Source: Kitasatospora sp. MMS16-BH015 (GTDB lineage Bacteria > Actinomycetota > Actinomycetes > Streptomycetales > Streptomycetaceae). From it: a DNA stretch of 64,000 bases. The stretch is from assembly GCF_002943525.1 (NCBI RefSeq), contig NZ_CP025394.1, forward strand, positions 2,728,001-2,792,000. The letters are read 5' to 3'. Below the pieces are notes generated by a model that saw only the letters and a list, made by a program, of their open reading frames with translations, was not told the origin of the DNA and did no database searches. Within the stretch, counting starts at the first letter, position 1; each line of letters begins with the position of its first letter. The position numbers and the translations under genes are program-made. Below, one piece after another: positions 25,906 to 34,539 of the stretch.

Positions 25906-27381
25906 TCAGTAGTCCTCGTCGTCGCCCTCGACGGCCTGCCGGCCGCTGGCGAGCGCCTCGAAGGCCAGGTACTCGGCCTCGGCGGCGTCCCGGCCCTTCT
26001 GCTTCTCCCGGCGGCGGTCGACGGCCGGACGCTGGGTCTCCATCCGGTGGTCCTCGCCGCGGCGGCCGAGCATCTCGGCACCGGCGGCCATGGTCGGCTC
26101 CCAGTCGAAGACCACGGCGTTCTCGTCGGCGCCGATGATGACGGTGTCACCCTCCTTGGCGCCGATCTTCCACAGCCGGTCCTCGACCCCGAGGCGGGCC
26201 AGCCGGTCCGCCAGGTAGCCGACGGCCTCGTCGTTGGTGAAGTCGGTCTGGCGGACCCAGCGCTCGGGCTTGACGCCGCGCACGCGGTACTCGCCGTCCT
26301 CCTCCGTGACGGTGAAGCCCTCGTCGTCCACGGCCGTCGGCCGCAGCACGATCCGGGTGGCCTCCTCGACCGGCTTGGCGGCACGGGCCTCGGAGACGAT
26401 CTGCGCCATCGCGAAGCTCAGCTCGCGCAGGCCCTTGCGGGAGGCGGCCGAGACCTCGAACACGCGGTAGCCCGCCTGCTCCAGGGACTCGCGGGTGATG
26501 TCGGCCAGGTCCTGCCCGTCCGGCACGTCCACCTTGTTCAGCGCCACCAGGCGCGGGCGGTCGTCCAGGCCGCCGTACTGGGACAGCTCGGCCTCGATGG
26601 TCTCCAGGTCGGAGAGCGGGTCACGGCCCGGCTCCATGGTCGCGCAGTCCAGCACGTGCACCAGCACGCTGCACCGCTCGACGTGGCGCAGGAACTCCAG
26701 GCCCAGGCCGCGGCCCTGGCTGGCGCCCGGGATCAGGCCGGGCACGTCGGCGACGGTGTAGACCGTCTCGCCGGCGGTGACCACGCCGAGGTTGGGGATC
26801 AGGGTGGTGAACGGGTAGTCGGCGATCTTCGGCTTGGCCGCGGAGAGCACCGAGATGAGCGAGGACTTGCCCGCGCTCGGGTAGCCCACCAGGGCGACGT
26901 CGGCGACGGACTTGAGCTCCATCACGATGTCGCGGGCCTCGCCCGGCTCACCGAGCAGCGCGAAGCCGGGGGCCTTGCGGCGGGAGGAGGCCAGCGCCGC
27001 GTTGCCCAGGCCGCCGCGGCCGCCCTGGGCCGCGATGAAGCTGGTGCCGTGCCCGACCAGGTCGGCCAGCACGTTGCCCTGGCGGTCCATGACCACGGTG
27101 CCGTCCGGCACCGGCAGGACCAGGTCGCCACCGGTCGAACCGGTGCGGTGGCCGCCCGCGCCGGGCTTGCCGTTGGTCGCCTTGCGCTTGGGCGAGTGGT
27201 GGTACTCGAGCAGGGTGGTCACCTGGGCGTCGACCATGAGGATGACGCTGCCGCCCTCACCGCCGTTGCCGCCGTCCGGACCGCCGAGCGGCTTGAACTT
27301 CTCCCGGTGTACGGAGGCGCAGCCGTGGCCCCCGTTACCCGCGGCGACGTGCAGCTCGACGCGGTCCACGAAGGTGGTCAT
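25906..27381 (-). CDS. obg: Obg GTPase (CgtA)
   Basis: A 491-residue essential GTPase of ribosome assembly, linked in streptomycetes to sporulation control. The Gly-rich Obg domain is at about 1-158 ([25 protein letters not shown] in part). The G domain at about 160-340 has [29 protein letters not shown] and NKVD. The actinobacterial C-terminal OCT domain follows at about 360-430 with a charged tail. It sits downstream of rplU-rpmA, but a hairpin separates them, so it probably has its own promoter. Confidence 0.97.
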   Translation of the reverse strand: MTTFVDRVELHVAAGNGGHGCASVHREKFKPLGGPDGGNGGEGGSVILMVDAQVTTLLEYHHSPKRKATNGKPGAGGHRTGSTGGDLVLPVPDGTVVMDRQGNVLADLVGHGTSFIAAQGGRGGLGNAALASSRRKAPGFALLGEPGEARDIVMELKSVADVALVGYPSAGKSSLISVLSAAKPKIADYPFTTLIPNLGVVTAGETVYTVADVPGLIPGASQGRGLGLEFLRHVERCSVLVHVLDCATMEPGRDPLSDLETIEAELSQYGGLDDRPRLVALNKVDVPDGQDLADITRESLEQAGYRVFEVSAASRKGLRELSFAMAQIVSEARAAKPVEEATRIVLRPTAVDDEGFTVTEEDGEYRVRGVKPERWVRQTDFTNDEAVGYLADRLARLGVEDRLWKIGAKEGDTVIIGADENAVVFDWEPTMAAGAEMLGRRGEDHRMETQRPAVDRRREKQKGRDAAEAEYLAFEALASGRQAVEGDDEDY

Positions 27382-27489
27382 CTGGTTGTGCCTCCACTAA
27401 CGAACGACTGGGGGAATTCTCGGACGCCCCGAGAGGGGCCCTCCCTCAAGCATGCCTGCCCGAGCGGATTACGCCCTGCTCCCAAAGCA

Positions 27490-27524
27490 CGGAGGGTGGA
27501 CCGGAAATTCCGGTCCACCCTCCG
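27490..27524 (-). terminator. Hairpin between rpmA and obg
   Basis: Perfect 15-base arms (27490-27504 and 27510-27524) around AAATT, 24 bases after the rpmA stop. Likely ends or attenuates the rplU-rpmA transcript before obg. Confidence 0.75.
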
Positions 27525-27548
27525 AAGAGCCTTGACGCCAGGTCAGAC

Positions 27549-27806
27549 TCAGGCCTCGACGGCCACGATGTTGACGACCCGACGGCCACGGTGCGTGCCG
27601 AACTGGACCGCACCGGCGTTCAGCGCGAACAGGGTGTCGTCGCCACCACGGCCGACACCGGCACCCGGGTGGAAGTGGGTGCCGCGCTGGCGGACGAGGA
27701 TCTCGCCGGCGCTGACGACCTGGCCGCCGAAGCGCTTCACGCCGAGGCGCTGGGCGTTCGAGTCACGGCCGTTGCGGGTAGAGCTTGCGCCCTTCTTGTG
27801 TGCCAT
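27549..27806 (-). CDS. rpmA: 50S ribosomal protein bL27
   Basis: An 85-residue protein of the large subunit near the peptidyl-transferase centre. It begins [22 protein letters not shown] and carries [15 protein letters not shown] and [10 protein letters not shown], standard bL27 features. There is no cleavable N-terminal extension, as expected for actinobacteria. It is 16 bases downstream of rplU. Confidence 0.98.
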   Translation of the reverse strand: MAHKKGASSTRNGRDSNAQRLGVKRFGGQVVSAGEILVRQRGTHFHPGAGVGRGGDDTLFALNAGAVQFGTHRGRRVVNIVAVEA

Positions 27807-27822
27807 CTCGCTGCTCCCTTAC

Positions 27823-28137
27823 TTACTTCGCGGAGTCGATGCTCGTGATGCGGACGGCGGTGTGGCGCTGGCGGTGGCCCTGGCGCCGACGGTAGCCGGT
27901 CTTGTTCTTGTAGCGAAGGATGACGATCTTCTCACCCTTGGTGTGGTCGACGACCTCGGCGTGAACCTTCACACCGGCGAGGACCCACGGGTCAGAGGTG
28001 ACGGCGTCACCGTCGACGACGAGGACGGTCGAGAGCTCGACCGAGTCACCCGGCTTGACGTCAACCTTGTCGATCTCCAGCACGTCGCCGACGGCGACCT
28101 TGTGCTGGCGGCCGCCGGCGCGAACGATCGCGTACAT
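27823..28137 (-). CDS. rplU: 50S ribosomal protein bL21
   Basis: A 104-residue protein that binds 23S rRNA. The start [18 protein letters not shown] and the closing [17 protein letters not shown] segment ([15 protein letters not shown]) are diagnostic. It leads the rplU-rpmA pair. The 200 bases upstream carry its promoter region (TTGACC at about 28263-28268 in minus orientation is a candidate -35), and the IS30 element ends just beyond. Confidence 0.97.
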   Translation of the reverse strand: MYAIVRAGGRQHKVAVGDVLEIDKVDVKPGDSVELSTVLVVDGDAVTSDPWVLAGVKVHAEVVDHTKGEKIVILRYKNKTGYRRRQGHRQRHTAVRITSIDSAK

Positions 28138-28313
28138 GCGGTTACCTGCTTTCCTTGCTCGGTCGGGACTCTCGATGCCAGCCGCTGGGCACTGACACAG
28201 CGGCCTCCCCCGGCCGTACGGGCCCAGGAGGTGATGTGCTCGGGAGCATGGCGTAGACACGCCGAGGGTCAATGATACGGATACCGCCCCGTTGGACCAA
28301 ACCGGGCACACGT

Positions 28314-28332
28314 CAGGGGCGCGGGGAACTGC
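28314..28332. repeat. Left copy of 19-bp direct repeat flanking the IS element
   Basis: CAGGGGCGCGGGGAACTGC occurs here and again at 29705-29723. It is one arm of a hairpin repeat that recurs at 51153-51222. Here only the single arm is present. Confidence 0.85.
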
Positions 28333-28343
28333 TTGGGTTCTAG

Positions 28344-29639
28344 GAGTCGTTGCAACACCCCAGTTCAGGGGATGCGATGGACTTCGAGATCCGTGGCAAC
28401 CGCAGACCGCAGGGTCGGCGGAAGCTGCTGCGGGAGCGGGCGGCATACTCCCGGCTCGTGCAGCAGGGCGTGAGCAACACCGAGGCATGCCGGATCGTCG
28501 GCGTCGACCGCAGGACCGGCCAGAAGTGGCGTAACGGGCGCAAGCCGACCGGCACCCAGCGCACGGCGCCGGCTCCCCTCGACCTCGACGGGAAGCCGGC
28601 GCCGCCGACCGGGCCGGCAGGGCGGTCACGGTTCCTGACCGAGGCGGAACGGATCCACATCGCCGACCGGCTGCGGGAGAAGGCCACCGTCCGGGCAATC
28701 GCCGCGGAACTCGGCCGCAGCCCGTCCACCGTCAGCCGGGAGATCACCCGCAACGCCCACCCGGTCAGCGGCGCCTACCGCCCGCACGCGGCCCAGGCCC
28801 GCGCGAACGCCCGCCGGCCCCGCCCCAAACCGCGCAAGATCGGGCAGACTCCCGAGCTGCGGGACTTCATCCAGCACCTCCTGGACCTGAGGTGGAGCCC
28901 GGAGCAGATCTGCCAGGCTCTACGGGAAACCTTCCCCGACCGGCCGGAGATGCACGTGGCTGTCGAAACCGTCTACCAGACCCTCTACCTCCAGGGCCGG
29001 GGCGAGTTGCGCCGCGAGGTCGCCGCCGCCCTGCGCACCGGCCGGGCCCGGCGGATCCCGCACCGGCAGGCCGCCACCCGCCGCCCCCGCTTCGCCCACC
29101 CCATGGTCATGATCAGCGAACGCCCCGCGGAGGCGGACGACCGGGCCGTCCCCGGCCACTGGGAGGGCGACCTGATCATCGGCAAGGACGGCGCCTCGGC
29201 GATCGGCACCCTGGTCGAGCGCGCCACCCGCTACGTCATGCTCCTGCACCTCCCGGCCGGCCGCGGCGCCGAACAGGTCCGCGACGCCCTCGTGGCGACC
29301 GTCCAGACCCTGCCCGCCCACCTCAGGCGGTCCCTGGCCTGGGACCAGGGCGCCGAGATGGCCCGGCACGCCGACTTCACGATCGCCACCGACGTCCCGG
29401 TCTACTTCTGCGACCCCGCCAGCCCCTGGCAGCGCGGCTCCAACGAGAACACCAACGGCCTGCTCCGCCAGTACTTCCCCAAGGGCACCGACCTGTCCGT
29501 CCACAGCCCCGAACACCTGGCCGCCGTCGCCGCCCAACTCAACGGCCGCCCACGCAAAACGCTCGACTGGGACACCCCAGCCGAGCGCCTGCATAAACTC
29601 CACACGGCCTAGACAACCAACCACGTGTTGCAACGACCG
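28344..29639 (+). mobile_element. IS30-family insertion sequence with CTAG target duplication
   Basis: About 1.3 kb. The ends match as inverted repeats: GAGTCGTTGCAACAC on the left and the complement of CGGTCGTTGCAACAC on the right, 13 of 15 identical. CTAG flanks both ends (28340-28343 and 29640-29643), and the pre-insertion target would read TTCTAGAA, a palindrome, fitting the IS30 preference for palindromic sites. It carries one intact transposase gene and lies in the gap between rplU and rne, oriented against both. Confidence 0.88.
28377..29612 (+). CDS. IS30-family transposase
   Basis: A 411-residue DDE transposase. The N terminus (about 10-115) holds two helix-turn-helix segments ([20 protein letters not shown] and [19 protein letters not shown]), the second being the IS30 signature. 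The catalytic domain shows [11 protein letters not shown] (first Asp), [12 protein letters not shown] (second Asp) and [18 protein letters not shown] (Glu), all three acidic residues present. Start is the ATG at 28377 with AGGGG five bases upstream. The frame is intact, so the element may be active. Codon use matches the host, arguing for an actinomycete origin. Confidence 0.95.
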   Translation: MDFEIRGNRRPQGRRKLLRERAAYSRLVQQGVSNTEACRIVGVDRRTGQKWRNGRKPTGTQRTAPAPLDLDGKPAPPTGPAGRSRFLTEAERIHIADRLREKATVRAIAAELGRSPSTVSREITRNAHPVSGAYRPHAAQARANARRPRPKPRKIGQTPELRDFIQHLLDLRWSPEQICQALRETFPDRPEMHVAVETVYQTLYLQGRGELRREVAAALRTGRARRIPHRQAATRRPRFAHPMVMISERPAEADDRAVPGHWEGDLIIGKDGASAIGTLVERATRYVMLLHLPAGRGAEQVRDALVATVQTLPAHLRRSLAWDQGAEMARHADFTIATDVPVYFCDPASPWQRGSNENTNGLLRQYFPKGTDLSVHSPEHLAAVAAQLNGRPRKTLDWDTPAERLHKLHTA

Positions 29640-29704
29640 CTAGAAACCACCCTGCGCGGGCATCCGCTGGGGCGGTCACCTTCGACAGGTCACGGCAACC
29701 ACAG

Positions 29705-29794
29705 CAGGGGCGCGGGGAACTGCGCGCGCAACCGTGCGCCTCCGTAGAGGGCTGGTCGCGCGCGCAGTCAGTCAAGAGGGGCCCCGCGCCCCTG
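29705..29794. repeat. Hairpin-forming intergenic repeat downstream of rne
   Basis: GGGGCGCGGGGAACTGCGCG opens the element and GCGCGCGCAGT with GGCCCCGCGCCCCT closes it, with a short insertion in the right arm. The element is about 10 bases beyond the rne stop and could act as its terminator. The same element, with perfect 20-base arms, is at 51153-51222. Confidence 0.75.
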
Positions 29795-29805
29795 AATAGT
29801 GCAAC

Positions 29806-32800
29806 TTACTCGGCCGGAGTCTCCGGCGCCGCGGCCTTCTTGGTCGTCCGCTTGGTAGCGGTCTTCTTGGCCGTGGTCTTCTTCGCGGCGGCCGTGGTCT
29901 TCTTGGCCGTCGTGGTCTTCTTGGCGGCCGTCTTGCGGGCGGCGCGCTTCTTGGGGGCCGGAGCCTCCTCCACGACCTCGGCCTCCACGACCTCCGCCTC
30001 GACGGCCTCGGTCTCGACGGGCACCTCTTCAGCCACAGCCTCAGCGGCAGCGTCGAGCGCGGCGGCCACGGCCGCCTCGGCCCGGGCCTGGAGGACCACG
30101 ATCTCGGCCTCGCCCGGGGCGCCGGCCGGGGCCGTCGCCTTCCGGACGGCCCGGCGACGGGCCCGCGGCGGGGCAGCCGTGGTCACGGCCGGGGCCTCGA
30201 CCACCTCGGGGGTCTCCTCGACCACCGGAGCGGCCTCGACGACCTCCTCGGCGGCCTCCTCGACGACCTCGGCCTCGGCGGCCGCACCGGAGGGCACGAG
30301 CTCGAACTCCTCGTGCTCGTGCGGCTCCTCCGCCTCGTGCTCGTGCAGCTCGTGCTCGGCCGCCTCGGTGGCGGGCTGGGCGGCGCCGCCCTTGCCCCGG
30401 CGACGGCGCTTGCTGCCGCCCGAGATGGGCTCGCCCGAGGTGCCCACCGAGGCGCCGCCGCCGCCCGGGGCGGTCGGCTGCTCCATGTGGACGATGACGC
30501 CGCGGCCGTTGCAGTGCACGCAGGACTCGGAGAAGGACTCCAGCAGGCCCTGGCCGACCCGCTTGCGGGTCATCTGGACCAGGCCCAGCGAGGTGACCTC
30601 GGCCACCTGGTGCTTGGTCCGGTCGCGGCCCAGGCACTCCAGCAGGCGGCGCAGCACCAGGTCCCGGTTGGACTCGAGCACCATGTCGATGAAGTCGATC
30701 ACGATGATGCCGCCGAGGTCGCGCAGCCGCAGCTGGCGCACGATCTCCTCGGCCGCCTCGATGTTGTTCCGGGTGACGGTCTCCTCGAGGTTGCCGCCCT
30801 GGCCGACGAACTTGCCGGTGTTGACGTCGACCACGACCATCGCCTCGGTCCGGTCGATCACCAGCGAACCGCCGCTGGGCAGCCAGACCTTGCGGTCCAG
30901 CGCCTTCATCAGCTGCTCGTCGATCCGGTACGTGGCGAACACGTCCACGTCCGAGGTCCAGCGCTGCAGGCGCTCGGCCAGGTCCGGGGCGACCCCGCCG
31001 ACGTACTCGTGGATGGTCTTCCACGCCACGTCGCCGGAGACGATGACCTTGGTGAAGTCCTCGTTGAAGATGTCGCGGACGACCCGGACGGTCATGTCCG
31101 GCTCGCCGTAGAGCAGCGCCGGGGCGTTGCCGGTGGCGGCCTTCTTCTGGATCTCCTCCCACTGCGCCTGCAGGCGCTGCACGTCGCGGGTGAGCTCCTC
31201 CTCGCTCGCGCCCTCGGCGGCGGTGCGCACGATGACGCCCGCGTCCTCGGGGACGATCTTCTTGAGGATCTGCTTCAGGCGGGCGCGCTCGTTCTCGGGC
31301 AGCTTGCGCGAGATGCCGGTCATCGAGCCCTCGGGCACGTAGACCAGGTAGCGGCCGGGCAGCGAGATCTGGCTGGTCAGGCGGGCGCCCTTGTGGCCGA
31401 TCGGGTCCTTGGAGACCTGCACCAGGACGGACTGGCCGGACTTGAGCACCGACTCGATCCGGCGCGAGCCGCCGTGGCCGCCGAGCGCGCTGAAGTTGAC
31501 CTCACCGGCGTAGAGCACGGCGTTGCGGCCCTTGCCGATGTCGACGAAGGCGGCCTCCATCGAGGGCAGCACGTTCTGGACCTTGCCCAGGTACACGTTG
31601 CCCACGTACGAGGTGGCCTGCTCCTTGTTGACGTAGTGCTCGACGAGCACGCCGTCCTCCAGGACGCCGATCTGGGTGCGCTCGCCGTTCTGGCGGACGA
31701 CCATCACCCGCTCGACCGACTCCCGGCGGGCGAGGAACTCGGCCTCGGTGATGATCGGCACCCGGCGGCGGCCCAGCTCGCGGCCCTCGCGGCGGCGCTG
31801 CTTCTTGGCCTCCAGGCGGGTGGAGCCCTTGATGGACTGCACCTCGTCCGGGTCGAAGGAGGGCTCGGTGGAGCGGCGGCGCGGCTCGCGCACCTTCACG
31901 ACCGTGCGGACGCCGTCCTCGGTGGTCTCGGCGGCCACCTCGACGCCACCCTCACCGCTGCGGCGGCGACGACGGCGACGACGGCGCGAGGAGGCCAGGC
32001 CACCGGCCAGGTCGTCCTCGTCCTCCTCGGACTCCGGCTCCTCCTCAGCGGCGGGCTCGGCCGGGGTCTCGACGGCCTCGGTCTCGAACTCCTCGGCCTC
32101 GCCACGGCGACGGCGACGACCGCCACGGCGACGGCGGCGGGACGGACGGTCGTCCTCCCAGTCGCCCTCGGCCTCGGGACCGGAGGCGGCCACGGCAGCG
32201 GGCTCCTCGACGGTCTGCTCGGCGGCGGGCTGCTCCTGCACCGGCTTGGCGGCCGGGGCCTTGGCCACCGGCGCCTTGGCCACCGGCTTGGCCGGCGCCT
32301 CGGCGCGCGGCTGCACCCGGACGGGCTGGCGGGTGCGGCGGCGACGGCCGACCCCGCTGTACTCGAACTCGTCCTCGTGCTCGCCCGCATCGGCGGCCGG
32401 AGCGGCGACCGGGGCGGGGGCGGCGGCGGGCTGGGCCGGGGCGGCGGGCTGCGCGGCGGGCGCCACGTACGCGGCCGGCTCCTGGAAGACCGGGGCCTGG
32501 AAGATGGCGGTGGAGGGGCGGACGGCACGGCGGCGGACGCGGTGCGTCGGGGCGTCCTCGGCCACCGGCGCCTCGACCACGGCGGGCGTCTGCTCGGCGG
32601 CGGGCTCCTCGGGAGCCTCCTCCTCGGCCGGCTCCTCGACGGCGGACTCCTCGGCCACCACCGGCGCGGGCTCGACCACGCGGCGCGAGCGGCGGGCCCG
32701 GCGGGCGGGGGCGGCGGGCGCCTCCTCGGCCGGGGTCTCGACGGCGGGCTCGGCAGCAGCCGGCGCCTCGACGGCGGGGGTCTCGGCGACCGGAGCGGCC

Positions 32801-33228
32801 TCGGCCGGAGCACCGGCGGGCGACTCGGCGCGCTTACGGGTACGGCGGGCCCGCACCGGCTTCTCGGCGACCGGCTCGGCCGGCGCCTCGACGGCGGCGG
32901 GCTCGGCGGCGGCCGGCGCCTCGATGGCGGGGGTCTCGGCGACCGGAGCGGCCTCGGCCGGAGCACCGGCGGGCGACTCGGCGCGCTTACGGGTACGGCG
33001 GGCCCGCACCGGCTTCTCGGCAGCCGGCTCGGCCGGCGCCTCGACGGCGGCGGGCTCGGCGGCCACGGCGGCCTCGGCGGGTACGACGACCTCGACGGCC
33101 GCGGCCTCGGCACCCTGCGGGGTGCCCGCCGGGCGGCTGACCGCCCGGCGACGGCGGCGCGGCGGCGCAGCCGAGGTGTCGGTATCGGAGCCTGCCGCTG
33201 ACTGCTGCGGTTCGGTGTTGTCGAGCAT
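29806..33228 (-). CDS. rne: Ribonuclease E/G with long low-complexity flanks
   Basis: A 1140-residue RNase E/G family endoribonuclease. The core (about 515-950) holds an S1 domain (YVGNVYLGKVQNVLPSMEAA at about 543), the DNase-I-like catalytic segments VVVDVNTGKFVG (about 800) and IIVIDFIDM, and the zinc-link CVHCNGRG (about 903). Start is MLDNTEPQQSAAG. The first 500 residues are Ala/Pro/Glu-rich with Arg clusters and contain a 51-residue in-frame repeat. The C-terminal region is acidic, then ends in a histone-H1-like Lys/Thr/Ala tail of about 45 residues. Such flanks act as scaffolds or RNA-binding regions in actinobacterial enzymes. Normally followed directly by rplU; here an IS element intervenes. 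Confidence 0.95.
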   Translation of the reverse strand: MLDNTEPQQSAAGSDTDTSAAPPRRRRRAVSRPAGTPQGAEAAAVEVVVPAEAAVAAEPAAVEAPAEPAAEKPVRARRTRKRAESPAGAPAEAAPVAETPAIEAPAAAEPAAVEAPAEPVAEKPVRARRTRKRAESPAGAPAEAAPVAETPAVEAPAAAEPAVETPAEEAPAAPARRARRSRRVVEPAPVVAEESAVEEPAEEEAPEEPAAEQTPAVVEAPVAEDAPTHRVRRRAVRPSTAIFQAPVFQEPAAYVAPAAQPAAPAQPAAAPAPVAAPAADAGEHEDEFEYSGVGRRRRTRQPVRVQPRAEAPAKPVAKAPVAKAPAAKPVQEQPAAEQTVEEPAAVAASGPEAEGDWEDDRPSRRRRRGGRRRRRGEAEEFETEAVETPAEPAAEEEPESEEDEDDLAGGLASSRRRRRRRRRSGEGGVEVAAETTEDGVRTVVKVREPRRRSTEPSFDPDEVQSIKGSTRLEAKKQRRREGRELGRRRVPIITEAEFLARRESVERVMVVRQNGERTQIGVLEDGVLVEHYVNKEQATSYVGNVYLGKVQNVLPSMEAAFVDIGKGRNAVLYAGEVNFSALGGHGGSRRIESVLKSGQSVLVQVSKDPIGHKGARLTSQISLPGRYLVYVPEGSMTGISRKLPENERARLKQILKKIVPEDAGVIVRTAAEGASEEELTRDVQRLQAQWEEIQKKAATGNAPALLYGEPDMTVRVVRDIFNEDFTKVIVSGDVAWKTIHEYVGGVAPDLAERLQRWTSDVDVFATYRIDEQLMKALDRKVWLPSGGSLVIDRTEAMVVVDVNTGKFVGQGGNLEETVTRNNIEAAEEIVRQLRLRDLGGIIVIDFIDMVLESNRDLVLRRLLECLGRDRTKHQVAEVTSLGLVQMTRKRVGQGLLESFSESCVHCNGRGVIVHMEQPTAPGGGGASVGTSGEPISGGSKRRRRGKGGAAQPATEAAEHELHEHEAEEPHEHEEFELVPSGAAAEAEVVEEAAEEVVEAAPVVEETPEVVEAPAVTTAAPPRARRRAVRKATAPAGAPGEAEIVVLQARAEAAVAAALDAAAEAVAEEVPVETEAVEAEVVEAEVVEEAPAPKKRAARKTAAKKTTTAKKTTAAAKKTTAKKTATKRTTKKAAAPETPAE
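32756..33023. repeat. 153-bp in-frame tandem repeat in the rne 5' coding region
   Basis: Nearly identical stretches around 32821 and 32974 (both beginning CGACTCGGCGCGCTTACGGG) repeat at a spacing of 153 bases, 51 codons. The encoded unit contains RARRTRKRAESPAGAPAEAA. Only a few substitutions separate the copies, so the duplication is recent or maintained by conversion. Confidence 0.85.
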
Positions 33229-33652
33229 GCGGGTGGATCTCCCGTCAGGCCCCCGGGCTCCGCATCCGGGCACGACCGGGCACCAGGGCTCCGGGGTGGG
33301 CCGCGAGGTGTCGCGGGCCCGCCGGAGCGGTGCCGTCGTGCGGGCGCGAGGCCGCACAGGGGCTCGTAGTCTCGCTCGGCACCCCGCACGGTGCGAGGTG
33401 TCGAAAGTCTTCTGGTGCTGGACCAGTCTTCTGGGTTTTCAAGGCCGGGCCGTCCCCGGGCCGGATGGCTGCCGGACGGGTACCTCGGGCGCACCGACCA
33501 TCGGGATCGGCTGCCACAAGGGGCTGGCCTGCGCGACGGCGCTCGCTCCCCTGGGGAGCCGCGGGGGCCTCGGCAGGCCCTCGGCCCGGAGTAGCTCCGG
33601 GCCGGGCCGGCCTCCCGCTAGGCGGACGCAGGTGCGCGCGGCCCGGCGGCCG
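33229..33652. other. 424-base region upstream of rne
   Basis: No gene is supported. It should hold the rne promoter and 5' untranslated region. AGTCTTCTGG occurs twice, at 33406-33415 and 33425-33434; on the transcript strand this gives CCAGAAGACTGG, which can itself form a small hairpin. No T-tract terminator is visible. Confidence 0.5.
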
Positions 33653-34417
33653 CTACTGGCCGGCCGGGGCCGCGGCGCGGTCGAGCGCCAGCGGGTCGGT
33701 CACCGTGCCGGTCTCCTCGTCGAGCGGCCCCTGCGCCAGCCTGGTCACCTCAGCGGGGACCGGCGGCGCCAGGTCGGCCGTCGCACGGAGACCGGACAAA
33801 ACGTCGTCGGGTCGTACGGCGGGTGTGGCGTGTCGTACTACCAGCCGCAGTATCGCACAGGGACCGGCCTGGCGAACATCGGCGGCACGTTCTGTTCCGG
33901 TGTCGTTACCATCGCCGACCTGCGGCTCGGCCGGCTCCAGGGCCGCGACGGCGCCGCGCGCGTCGAAGACCCGCAGCCCGTTCTTGGTCTGGCGGCTGAC
34001 CTCGACCTGCTCGGCGGCCAGGAACTTCTCCGCCGCGGCGGCGGCCTCGGCCGGGTCGACCCCGTCGAGCCGGACCAGCCACTCGGAGGCCTCCAGGCGC
34101 TCCACGAAGTTCGGGGTGCGGACCTCGACCGCGTCGATGATGTCCAGGCCGGTGGGCAGCGACTCGTCCAGCATCGCCCGCAGGGCGTCCGGGTCGCGGA
34201 AGTCGGCCAGGCCGATCTCCAGGTACTCCGCCTCGCTGGCCACCCCGGTGGGGGCCGCGTTGGCGTAGGAGACCTTGGGGTGCGGGGTGAAACCCGCCGA
34301 GTAGGCCATCGGGACGGCGGAGCGGCGCAGGGCCCGCTCGAACGCGCGCTGGAAGTCGCGGTGGCTGGTGAAGCGCAGACGGCCACGCTTGGTGTAGCGG
34401 AGACGGATGCGCTGCAC
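33653..34417 (-). CDS. TIGR03936-type radical-SAM-associated protein
   Basis: A 254-residue protein that matches the DUF2344/TIGR03936 family, normally fused to or next to the B12-binding radical SAM protein of the TIGR03960 type. Features are RLRYTKRGRLRFTSHRDF, PMAYSAGFTPHPKVSYANA and EYLEIGLADFRDP. A GTG start is used. The probable partner at 37461-39389 is on the same strand, but three unrelated genes now separate them. Role unknown; a link to RNA modification or to Rne has been suggested only by gene context. Confidence 0.88.
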   Translation of the reverse strand: MQRIRLRYTKRGRLRFTSHRDFQRAFERALRRSAVPMAYSAGFTPHPKVSYANAAPTGVASEAEYLEIGLADFRDPDALRAMLDESLPTGLDIIDAVEVRTPNFVERLEASEWLVRLDGVDPAEAAAAAEKFLAAEQVEVSRQTKNGLRVFDARGAVAALEPAEPQVGDGNDTGTERAADVRQAGPCAILRLVVRHATPAVRPDDVLSGLRATADLAPPVPAEVTRLAQGPLDEETGTVTDPLALDRAAAPAGQ

Positions 34418-34539
34418 CGTCGGCGCGGGCGGCGGACCGTCGGGCGTGCGGCGTGCCAGGGCTGCTCAGTCCTTAGTCAGTTTCCCCGTCCGGCTCGGCT
34501 GGCGAGCCGGACTCTGTCAGCACCAGGGTACGCGCCCCC

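Noticed and set aside
30313..33201. Long plus-strand open frame opposite rne, Gly/Leu-rich
   Set aside because: Antisense shadow of the Ala/Pro/Glu-rich rne flanks; no start signal and no family features.
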